Assembly (NCBI GenBank): GCA_030596405.1
Contig: JAUVKB010000045.1
Location: 1-12,404 of the forward strand
DNA: 12,404 nucleotides
Source of the DNA: Deltaproteobacteria bacterium
GTDB lineage: Bacteria; Desulfobacterota; Desulfobacteria; Desulfobacterales; JAUVKB01
Reading direction: 5' to 3'
The position numbers and the translations under genes were made by a program. Below are positions 1 through 6,291 of the stretch, piece by piece. Every line of letters starts with the position of its first letter. The first letter of the stretch is position 1. Below the pieces are notes generated by a model. That model saw only the letters and a list, made by a program, of their open reading frames with translations, was not told where the DNA came from and searched no databases.

Positions 1-1355
1 AGATCTGAAAACAGTACTGTTACTTCCTGTGAACGGCCCTCCAGCATTATTCCATCTCCCTTCAAAATATCATTAACCACGGCAGGAGAGACATATTTTC
101 CAAAAAGTGAGGTTACAACCTTTGTCTTCATCCTGCTGTGTACTCTCTGCAAGGCAATGCCTCCAACATATTGCAACAACAGGATAATGCAAGGAGATGC
201 GATTTCTATCCAGGTGAGCCTGTGAACAAAGAAAAAATGAGACGCCCATAAAATTATTCCGAGACAACTAAAAAGCAGAAAGGCATCAAATAACGCTCCG
301 GGACGCTGAAAATAGAAAAGGAACCCGATGAATCCCAAAAGTGCCGTAAGAGCAAAGACATATATTTTTGATGCCTTATGAATAAACGTCCGGTTTAAAA
401 TAGTTTCAAGCGCCTGGGCATGACATGCAACACCCACTGTCCTGGGGCCGATATCCTCTTTCACGATCTTGCTGAATTTTTCCGTATAAAGGCTCTCCCG
501 CCTGTTATACCCGGATAAAGGGGTGGTGAAAAAATCATGATCTGTTGCCAGGCTGCTTCCTAAAAGCACAATTTTTCCATTTATATCTTCAGGCTTGAAT
601 CGATTGCAAACCACATCCACAAAAGAAAGGCAACGAAAGGTTTTCTCATCCCCTGAAAAATTGATTCTGAGATCAGGATAGGGCAGCAACAACCGGCCGG
701 GACCGTCAGCGCCAAGATAAAAAAAATCTTTTCCTGAAAAATTAAAATTAAAATCGAGATTAAGATAGGTCCTCGCAAGTTCCAGAGAAAAACCTGGTGA
801 AACAACAAGGCCTTCCTCACTCGGTTTTATTGCCAAAAAAGGCGCCCTTCTTAGCACACCATCCCTGTCGGGAAACATGTTAATGAAGCCGTCTCCAATC
901 ATACCTTCCTGAAAAATTGGAAGAGGAACCACTTCCCCCGCGCCTTCTATGGAAATAAATTTGGCAAGAACCACATTGTTGCATTCCTCAATCGCCCTCG
1001 CCAGAAGAACATCTTCCATCTCCTCATGGCCGGGGGCAAAAAATACCAGATCAATACCGATTATTTCCGCACCCGACTGACAAAGATTTTCAAGGGCCTT
1101 GGCCATGTGAAGCCTCGACCATTCCCCCTTTGCCCTGTTTAACTCAAGTGCACTTCTCTGATCCATAAGGACAAGGGTCACCTTTCCGCCTGGGTTTTCC
1201 GGCCCGCGCAGTTTAAAGTGCAAATCGTAAAAAAACAGATCCGCTTTCTCAAAAAATCCAAATAAATAGAGGAAGGTAACAGTGGTTAAAAAAAGAAACG
1301 TCAAAAGGAATGAGCAAGCAAGATGTTTTTGGAACAATTTTTTTTGTGGCTCCAT
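1..1355 (-). CDS. CHASE2-domain class III adenylate/guanylate cyclase (3' end cut by window edge)
   Basis: The frame is open from ATG 1355 to the window edge, giving 451 residues of a longer protein. A hydrophobic helix (about residues 12-35) is followed by an extracytoplasmic CHASE2 sensor (about 40-325). CHASE2-like signatures are IIGIDLVF (98-105), FPDRDGVLRRAPF (161-173), GKIVLLGSS (260-268) and GVACHAQALETIL (308-320). Three membrane helices follow (about 331-349, 354-376 and 382-401). The conserved linker LFGKYVSPAVV (417-427) leads into the cyclase strand VTVLFSD, ending at Asp451, the first metal-binding Asp of class III cyclases. The rest of the catalytic domain lies outside, so ATP or GTP preference and activity cannot be judged. 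Expected role: inner-membrane sensor making cAMP or cGMP in the cytoplasm. It starts 3 bp after the LPP20-like gene stops, with no strong Shine-Dalgarno, so translational coupling is likely. Confidence 0.9.
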   Translation of the reverse strand, partial: MEPQKKLFQKHLACSFLLTFLFLTTVTFLYLFGFFEKADLFFYDLHFKLRGPENPGGKVTLVLMDQRSALELNRAKGEWSRLHMAKALENLCQSGAEIIGIDLVFFAPGHEEMEDVLLARAIEECNNVVLAKFISIEGAGEVVPLPIFQEGMIGDGFINMFPDRDGVLRRAPFLAIKPSEEGLVVSPGFSLELARTYLNLDFNFNFSGKDFFYLGADGPGRLLLPYPDLRINFSGDEKTFRCLSFVDVVCNRFKPEDINGKIVLLGSSLATDHDFFTTPLSGYNRRESLYTEKFSKIVKEDIGPRTVGVACHAQALETILNRTFIHKASKIYVFALTALLGFIGFLFYFQRPGALFDAFLLFSCLGIILWASHFFFVHRLTWIEIASPCIILLLQYVGGIALQRVHSRMKTKVVTSLFGKYVSPAVVNDILKGDGIMLEGRSQEVTVLFSD

Positions 1356-1358
1356 AGA

Positions 1359-2429
1359 CTACCGGCCAAGAGCAAAAAATTCCATTAATTTCCCTTCAAT
1401 CCCTGCAAGAGAACTGGATACAATGACTATCACGCGGCAATTTTTCAATATCCGGCTTGACGCATCCTCTCCCCTTATCTTCCGCGCGTCAACTTCACTA
1501 ATAATTAGATTGGTCTTCATAAAACCTTCTGCCTGCCGGACGTTGCTGATAATGTACTTGCCCCGTTTTTTTCTTTTTTGTTTTGTTTCCGCCTGCGCAA
1601 GGCCGGGAGAAATAAGCCTTATCAAGGTAACCAGAGGATTCCCGGCCGACCACGACATTAATTCTTCATGGCTCTTGTCGGAAACGACATATCTTGCCAT
1701 GCCCCTTTTTTCCAGGGCACTTTCATCCGTTTTCCCACGTTCATAAATGATTTCTCCATTTTCAGCCACAACCTTTGGGAAGAGTGCGGGCTGCACGGAT
1801 GCCTGCTGCTCCAGGCCGCGGGCATCCAGCAAGAGCCAGGGTAAAGGCCCGCTAAAATCAAGAGCCGGGTCTTGCTTTGCGCCATGCCGCCGGGATGAAG
1901 ACGATGAGGACGGTTCCAAATGGTCCAGCAAACAGCTGGTCAATCCTTCAACACCAGTGATGGGCGCCCGATAGGTCACCCGAAAACATGGATAACCGCG
2001 TTCTTTAATAAACTCCCTGCTGTACGATTCATAATGAACAATGGCCGTGATCCGTATGGCAGTCCTCTCTTTTTCCAGATCTCCGAGCGTGTGCAGGTCA
2101 TCCACTCGCAGCCCTGACGCAACCTGCAAAATCGCGCTTAACGCCCCTGCCTGAGCTACTTTTAAAGCCTTTGCTTTTGAGCCGTCATTCAAATGGGGAA
2201 AGCCTTTGCCTACTCCATAGAAATAACCCGCATCCCAGTCTATCTTTCCGTTGGGAAAAGTTTCCACGAAAGATGAGAAGTTTTCATCAACTGCCAAAGA
2301 ATAAGAAGTTGTGAGCAAAATAAAAAAAAGAGGGATTAAAAAAAAAAGTGACTTTGCCCCACTTTTACTGCAAACTACATAGCAATTTAATTTTACAAAT
2401 AATAGTCGTTTATAAATAAAATTAATCAA
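1359..2429 (-). CDS. exported LPP20/FlgP-like protein with C-terminal DARG-type domain
   Basis: A 356-residue protein starting at TTG 2429, which overlaps the preceding gene's stop by 8 bp. No ATG or GTG is in frame nearby, and an in-frame TGA lies 15 bases upstream. A hydrophobic stretch (about 28-46, ending SYSLA) looks like a signal peptide, but about 27 mostly polar residues precede it. There is no lipobox Cys, so it is probably not a lipoprotein. Residues about 65-170 resemble LPP20/FlgP domains: YGVGKGFPH, then an Ala-rich helix, then ASGLRVDD. A run of six Ser (174-179) separates this from a second part, with LLLDARGL (199-206), VQPALFPKVV (212-221), NPLVTLIRL (264-272), and an end with IISEVDARKIR and KNCRVIVIV. 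That second pattern recalls FlgP/LPP20-type proteins of Vibrio and deltaproteobacteria (from memory, unsearched). Likely a periplasmic or outer-membrane-associated structural protein. The export prediction is firmer than the family call. Confidence 0.72.
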   Translation of the reverse strand: MINFIYKRLLFVKLNCYVVCSKSGAKSLFFLIPLFFILLTTSYSLAVDENFSSFVETFPNGKIDWDAGYFYGVGKGFPHLNDGSKAKALKVAQAGALSAILQVASGLRVDDLHTLGDLEKERTAIRITAIVHYESYSREFIKERGYPCFRVTYRAPITGVEGLTSCLLDHLEPSSSSSSRRHGAKQDPALDFSGPLPWLLLDARGLEQQASVQPALFPKVVAENGEIIYERGKTDESALEKRGMARYVVSDKSHEELMSWSAGNPLVTLIRLISPGLAQAETKQKRKKRGKYIISNVRQAEGFMKTNLIISEVDARKIRGEDASSRILKNCRVIVIVSSSLAGIEGKLMEFFALGR

Positions 2430-3573
2430 GGCATTTCATTTCCAGGGCATTAGCCTGAAGCCCCACAATCTCAAAAGAGGGGGCTTTCATCAGGCTTATC
2501 TTTTCAGCCAGCTCTTCAATGGCTCCCTGATACTTGACTTCAAGCAGGGCATGCCCGGACTGAAAACTCCTCACCTGTACATCACTCAACCCACGGATAT
2601 TCCGCAATTTCTCCTTTAACCTGGAAAGAAGAGTAAAGGATACCCCGGATATGTCCAGTTGATAACTTCCTGCCTGAAAGACATCTTTCCTCCACTGGTC
2701 AAGTATCCCCTCTATCATTTCATCCATCAGTTCGGAAGTTGCATCTTCCAGTGGAAGCAGCGCCCCGACTCCGGAGGGAGGTCGCGTTTTGTACCCCGAA
2801 AACAGGACCTTCCCGGTATCGGTTTCCAGAGCCTTCATGCGAATCTCATTTGAGAAGAAGCGGGTGGGCCTTCCAAAAATAGACCGCTTGTCTACGAATG
2901 ACCGCCTGACTTCTCCCTGAATCAGGATCTCCGCCCCAAAATCCTTTGCAATCTTGGCTGCCCTTGAGGGATCTCCTTTTAAAAAAAGAGATTCCAACTG
3001 CTTTTTACGCCTGGCCTGGCCTGCATCCACAAGTTTAAAACCCTTCTCGATAAGACTGCTTTCCACCTGGTTTTCCGTATTGCGATTGCCTTCCCTGGCC
3101 ACATCCGAATCAAAGAACGATCTGTTCCTGTCTATCTCACTGCTATAAAATATCACCATAACCCTGGGATTTTGTTTTTTTCTTATCAAAAGGCCAATGG
3201 CTTCAAGGTCGCCGGCCAATTTTTCCATTTTTACCAGAGCGGAAATCTCCACCTCATAGATCCCCCCGGTTTCACCCTCGCGAACTATTTTATAATTCTG
3301 AATGTATCCACGGCTCTCGGTGTAGATACGTTCATCAACAAGCTTCTTCTGCTCAACTGTCAATTCAGCGGCAACAAAAGTTCCAATACCCTGCTCAACA
3401 GCCTTGCGCAAAGCGTCATTTAAGGCTTCGTCCCGCGCACTGGAAGATTTTCCATCGGCCACGCCTTTGGAAACGACTTTTTTGCCTGTTTCATACTGAG
3501 CTAAAGACAAGGCAGGTAAAAAAATAATTAATAAGAAGATTGCAAATAAAATTCGGCCTTCTTTTTCTCTCAT
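2422..3573 (-). CDS. exported protein with FlgT N-terminal-like domain
   Basis: A 383-residue protein. The ATG at 3573 is preferred because GGAGGA lies just upstream; a TTG at 3588 in the same frame has no ribosome site. The signal peptide is residues 1-25 (cleavage after LSLA). Residues about 30-118 match the FlgT-N style fold: repeated-Ala helix ARDEALNDALRKAVEQGIG (46-64), then YIQNYKIVREGE and IYEVEISALV. Residues about 135-298 look like a TolB/FlgT-middle alpha-beta domain (PRVMVIF, IEKGFKLVD, DFGAEILIQGEV, EIRMKALETDTGKVL). A last small alpha-beta domain (about 303-383) contains ISGVSFTLLSRLK. Vibrio FlgT builds the periplasmic H ring of the polar flagellum, but no flagellar genes are seen here, so a non-flagellar paralogue is more likely. 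It lies 28 bp after the CsgG-like gene, and its stop overlaps the next start (TTGATTAA). Confidence 0.8.
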   Translation of the reverse strand: MREKEGRILFAIFLLIIFLPALSLAQYETGKKVVSKGVADGKSSSARDEALNDALRKAVEQGIGTFVAAELTVEQKKLVDERIYTESRGYIQNYKIVREGETGGIYEVEISALVKMEKLAGDLEAIGLLIRKKQNPRVMVIFYSSEIDRNRSFFDSDVAREGNRNTENQVESSLIEKGFKLVDAGQARRKKQLESLFLKGDPSRAAKIAKDFGAEILIQGEVRRSFVDKRSIFGRPTRFFSNEIRMKALETDTGKVLFSGYKTRPPSGVGALLPLEDATSELMDEMIEGILDQWRKDVFQAGSYQLDISGVSFTLLSRLKEKLRNIRGLSDVQVRSFQSGHALLEVKYQGAIEELAEKISLMKAPSFEIVGLQANALEMKCLD

Positions 3574-3576
3574 TTT

Positions 3577-3582
3577 TCCTCC
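3577..3582 (-). promoter_or_regulatory. ribosome binding site of the FlgT-like gene
   Basis: GGAGGA lies 3 bases before ATG 3573. It decides the start against the in-frame TTG at 3588, whose own upstream bases hold no purine-rich site. The spacing is slightly short but usable. Confidence 0.7.
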
Positions 3583-3601
3583 AAGCAAATATAATCTGCT
3601 C

Positions 3602-4522
3602 TTAATCCGGCAAAAGGACCGTCATCCCTTTTTTAATTCCGCTGCCCTTAATAATCTTACAGATAGATATTTTTTCTTTAACTTTCACAACCTTGACAGT
3701 CCCTACCTTGTCCAGGCTTTGGTCAAGCACTTCACCGGTGTCCGGATCCCTTAAAACCTCCGCCTTGCCAACGCAAAATGTCTGTCCCACTTCAACGCCT
3801 TCCCTTTCCCCGCGGTTGACATAAACCTTTCCCTCCTTGGTCAAAACGACGGCCCCTGTCCAGGGGATATCCTCCAATTGGGAAATCATAAAAGCCACGC
3901 CTTCATCAACAGCCATTTCAATCGCTTTACCCGCATTGGTCTTTTTAAATCCTCCAATATCGCCGGAAAAACCACCCTTTGTCAGCCCGAGGGAAAGATG
4001 TTTTTTAGACACCTTGCCGTAGCATTTTTTAGAAGCCATTACCTGGCCTGTTGTGGAATCGACAATATACATAATCACATTGATTTCAGCAGCGCCTCCT
4101 CCTGCCCCGATCCTGAAGCCTTTAAAACCAATCCCGCCTCCACCTCCAGCGGTTCCATCCTCAAAATGGGTGATATTTCCCTTTACGAGAAGCTGGGCCG
4201 GCGTCATCTGGCCTGTCGCCACCTTTTTCCCCCCGCCGGCGGCTCTTCCGCTTGCCGCAAAATCCTGCTCCTGCATAGCCTCACGCCTCATATCCTTCTC
4301 ACCCAGAACAATAAACCTGCCGGCCTGATTTAAACTGTCTGTCAGAACTGCGCCCCAGGCATCTCCGAGGTTCCACCGACCGGACCAATTGGATCGGTTT
4401 TCAAATTTGGCTACGGTTATGGAGTAACGCATACCTTTTTGTTCAGCAATAGATGTTCCCTGAATCACAAAAAGCATACCCAAAAAAACCGCAACGAACA
4501 ATACCAACAATTGTTTTCTCAT
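3602..4522 (-). CDS. CsgG-family exported protein with FlgT-C-like tail
   Basis: A 306-residue protein with AAGGAG 6 bases before the ATG. The signal peptide is residues 1-26 (ends GTSIA). There is no Cys at the cleavage site, unlike Escherichia coli CsgG, which is a lipoprotein. The CsgG-like domain spans about 30-220: SITVAKFENRS (34-44), GDAWGAVLTDSLNQAGRFIVLGE (53-75, written with its family-like spacing of helix and strand), LLVKGNITHFE (111-121), a Gly-rich stretch (123-143), and INVIMYIVDSTTGQVMASKK (147-166). The last 85 residues look like a small beta domain: GKVYVNRGEREGVEVGQTF (231-249), DPDTGEVL (259-266), VGTVKVVKVKEK (273-284). This resembles the C-terminal domain of FlgT. CsgG makes the outer-membrane curli pore; many CsgG-like proteins of other loci lack curlin genes, and none is seen here. 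First gene of a four-gene run, and directly downstream of a terminator-like hairpin. Confidence 0.85.
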   Translation of the reverse strand: MRKQLLVLFVAVFLGMLFVIQGTSIAEQKGMRYSITVAKFENRSNWSGRWNLGDAWGAVLTDSLNQAGRFIVLGEKDMRREAMQEQDFAASGRAAGGGKKVATGQMTPAQLLVKGNITHFEDGTAGGGGGIGFKGFRIGAGGGAAEINVIMYIVDSTTGQVMASKKCYGKVSKKHLSLGLTKGGFSGDIGGFKKTNAGKAIEMAVDEGVAFMISQLEDIPWTGAVVLTKEGKVYVNRGEREGVEVGQTFCVGKAEVLRDPDTGEVLDQSLDKVGTVKVVKVKEKISICKIIKGSGIKKGMTVLLPD

Positions 4523-4534
4523 TTTAGTCTCCTT

Positions 4535-4557
4535 AAAAAGGCGGCAACAGCGCCGCC
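4535..4557 (-). terminator. intrinsic terminator or attenuator before the CsgG-like gene
   Basis: On the minus strand GGCGGC, a 6-base loop and GCCGCC form a perfect 6-bp GC stem, extendable by one G-U pair, followed at once by TTTTT. It lies 45 bases after the stop of the Met-rich gene, so it fits a Rho-independent terminator for that gene. The T-run runs into AAGGAG, the Shine-Dalgarno of the CsgG-like gene. Any transcript that carries that gene from further upstream must therefore read through the hairpin. Confidence 0.72.
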
Positions 4558-4602
4558 ACTAAAGTTTATGGACAGAAAAGATGGAGTTGTAAGACCCTGC
4601 CT

Positions 4603-5115
4603 TTAACGAAGCTTTTCGACGGTCGCCTTCATTTTTTTCCAGTCAAACTTTTTGGCAAGCTCCATTGCTTTATCTTCTTCAATATTGTTATAGGAAAGGG
4701 TAAAAATCGTGCCTGAAGCCTCACCGTGGGATAAAAATATAACAACCGACCCTGATTTATCCTTTTTGTCATAAACTGATTGCGTCTGAAACCCGTCAAT
4801 TTCTTTAATATTTATTCTGGAATCTGTGGTTTCCATCTTCATCCCCTGCATCTTCCCCTGCGTCATGGCTGAGTTGCCGATAAATACCACCGCGGTTATA
4901 TCTTTATTCCCCTTGGTATAATTGCGGGTGGCTGTTATCATCTTCATGTTTCCCATGTCCATGCTCATGCCTTCCGCTTTTTCTCCTTCCCAGCCATTTA
5001 TATCGACAAGCAGCGGCGTCAGCAAATCATGCTTTTCAGCATGTGCCGGCATTGAAAAGACAAGAACCATGGTAATTAACATTGCATGTGCCATTATTAA
5101 AACTTTACTTCTCAT
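4603..5115 (-). CDS. small Met-rich exported protein of unknown function
   Basis: A 170-residue protein starting at ATG 5115, chosen because AAGGAGG lies 5 bases upstream. A GTG at 5145 overlaps the preceding stop but has no ribosome site and would spoil the signal peptide. The signal peptide is residues 1-26 (PAHA, then Glu). The mature part has a conserved-looking opening (LLTPLLVDINGWEGEKAEG, 31-49) and two Met clusters: residues 50, 52, 54, 57, 59 and 84, 89, 92, 94. There is no Cys. Strand-rich segments (ITAVVFIGN, SVVIFLSH, GTIFTLSYNN) and a basic C-terminal helix follow. I do not recognise a named family. Periplasmic location is well supported; metal or copper binding through Met is only a guess from composition. 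It follows the radical SAM gene by 26 bp and ends before a terminator-like hairpin, so those two probably form one transcription unit. Confidence 0.8.
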   Translation of the reverse strand: MRSKVLIMAHAMLITMVLVFSMPAHAEKHDLLTPLLVDINGWEGEKAEGMSMDMGNMKMITATRNYTKGNKDITAVVFIGNSAMTQGKMQGMKMETTDSRINIKEIDGFQTQSVYDKKDKSGSVVIFLSHGEASGTIFTLSYNNIEEDKAMELAKKFDWKKMKATVEKLR

Positions 5116-5120
5116 TTTTT

Positions 5121-5127
5121 CCTCCTT
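5121..5127 (-). promoter_or_regulatory. ribosome binding site of the Met-rich exported protein
   Basis: AAGGAGG with a 5-base spacer to ATG 5115 is the strongest ribosome site on the minus strand here. It fixes the start at the ATG, not at the GTG at 5145. Confidence 0.8.
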
Positions 5128-5141
5128 AAATAATGATAGTG

Positions 5142-6080
5142 TCACCGTGTACTGGTAGATTCATAATAAAGAGCATCGCCTTTTTTTACCGCACGGATCG
5201 CATTGTTTCGGGACAACGGCTCGATATATTTTATTATTTCATTTTTGTGCACGTTAAGTCCTGAAGATATATCGTCCAGCGTACATGGCCGTCTTGCAAT
5301 AAGGTTCAAAAGCTCGTTTTCTATGTCTGTCTTTTGCATATCACATTTATCCAAATCCTTAAACGGCGCAATAACTTTTGCCTTTTCTCCTAAAACCCTG
5401 CAAAACACGGCAAGCTTTTCCGGTGACGCCTGGCGGACCGAGGTTTCGGCTGAAGGACGAACCGCCGTATTAATATGTATCTTTTGAGGATTTATCCTGT
5501 CAATCCAATATTTAAATTTTATTGCATCGGTTTCGTCTGAATTAAGATTGTCTATGACAAATACTTCAAGCCATATCTTGCCTGAATATTCTTTGCTAAA
5601 GGCAACAATTCCCTCCACCATGGTTTTAAAGCTTATACCGGGATGGGGACGGTTTATGATTTCAAACCCTTCCTGGTTATAGGCATCTAAAGAGGGAGCG
5701 ACAACATCGGCCTCCATTAAAGATTTGCGAACCTTAATGTCTCCTAACATGGAGCCGTTTGTCAGCACAACCACCGGAATATCAGTATGTTTTTTGATTT
5801 CGTGAATCAATAATTTGATTTCGCTGTTTAATGTAGGCTCTCCTGAGCCCGCCAAAGTTATAAAGTCCGCGCGTATATCCTGTTTGAGCTTCTGATAAAG
5901 CTGGTCTAAAATCTTTTCAACCGGTATATACGGTTTCCGCTCTATTGTCTTTTCGGTTGTTTGTCCAAGCTGACAATAGATACAATCATAGGAACAGACC
6001 TTATACGGCACCAGATCAACGCCTAAGGAACGGCCTAACCGCCTCGAAGGGACAGGGCCGTAAATAAATTGTGTTTTCAT
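5142..6080 (-). CDS. radical SAM protein (COG0731-like) with C-terminal winged-helix-like region
   Basis: A 312-residue protein; ATG 6080 is preceded by AAGGA at 8 bases. The opening GPVPSRRLGRSLGVDL (8-23) and the cluster motif CSYDCIYC (Cys29, Cys33, Cys36) are typical of COG0731-type radical SAM enzymes. GSGEPTLN (78-85) is the SAM-binding GGE-like motif, and VVVLTNGS and DVVAPSLDA are further barrel strands. These proteins bind a 4Fe-4S cluster that cleaves S-adenosylmethionine; substrates of this subgroup are mostly unknown. Residues about 245-312 (ENELLNLIARRPCTLDDIS, then helix and strand hairpin) look like a winged helix, which could bind nucleic acid or act as a substrate-recognition element. 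The gene is divergent from the AAA ATPase gene across 211 bp and precedes the Met-rich gene. A functional link to the CsgG/FlgT-like genes is not established. Confidence 0.88.
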   Translation of the reverse strand: MKTQFIYGPVPSRRLGRSLGVDLVPYKVCSYDCIYCQLGQTTEKTIERKPYIPVEKILDQLYQKLKQDIRADFITLAGSGEPTLNSEIKLLIHEIKKHTDIPVVVLTNGSMLGDIKVRKSLMEADVVAPSLDAYNQEGFEIINRPHPGISFKTMVEGIVAFSKEYSGKIWLEVFVIDNLNSDETDAIKFKYWIDRINPQKIHINTAVRPSAETSVRQASPEKLAVFCRVLGEKAKVIAPFKDLDKCDMQKTDIENELLNLIARRPCTLDDISSGLNVHKNEIIKYIEPLSRNNAIRAVKKGDALYYESTSTR

Positions 6081-6291
6081 TAATTAATCCTTATATAATA
6101 ATGCTAAATAATTGCGCGTAAAAATCGATTTTTTTATATATACTACCATAAATATTAAAATAAAAAAAGAATTCCAATCGTGATCGAATAATTTTCTAAC
6201 CGCTTGTTTTTGTTGACCTTGAATTTTTTTTAATCTATTTTGCTATTTACCTGAAGACCTTTTTAAAAAGCATAATAATTCGGAAATACCT
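6081..6291. other. AT-rich divergent intergenic region with two short palindromes
   Basis: This 211-bp region separates the radical SAM gene (reading left) from the AAA ATPase gene (reading right). It must hold the start signals of both units. Two perfect inverted repeats are visible: AAAAATCGATTTTT (6120-6133) and CTTTTTAAAAAG (6259-6270). Either could be an operator, but AT-rich palindromes of this size also arise by chance. I see no convincing leftward promoter and no small gene or RNA. Confidence 0.5.
6213..6241 (+). promoter_or_regulatory. candidate sigma-70 promoter for the AAA ATPase/TPR/GspE/GspF operon
   Basis: TTGACC (6213-6218) and TATTTT (6236-6241) are separated by 17 bases, close to the sigma-70 consensus. 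The predicted transcription start near 6248 leaves a leader of about 44 bases before ATG 6292. The second palindrome (6259-6270) would lie just downstream of this start. The evidence is sequence match only. Confidence 0.5.

Noticed and set aside
73..820. Two short minus-strand open frames (64 and 79 codons)
   Set aside because: Both are out of frame within the CHASE2 cyclase, which reads open from 1355 to the edge without a stop.
1282..1746. Plus-strand open frame of 154 codons
   Set aside because: It lies antisense to the end of the LPP20-like gene and the start of the cyclase gene. Both of those show family motifs, and this frame shows none.
3878..4333. Plus-strand open frame of 151 codons
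   Set aside because: It is antisense to the CsgG-like gene, with no ribosome site and no recognisable domain.
3602..4522. True curli transport gene csgG
   Set aside because: No curlin or csgE/F-like gene is present, the lipobox is missing and an extra C-terminal domain is present, so only the family name is used.
6081..6120. A leftward promoter TTTACG - 16 bases - TATTAT before the radical SAM gene
   Set aside because: Its predicted start would fall inside the ribosome site, leaving almost no leader, so it was not annotated.
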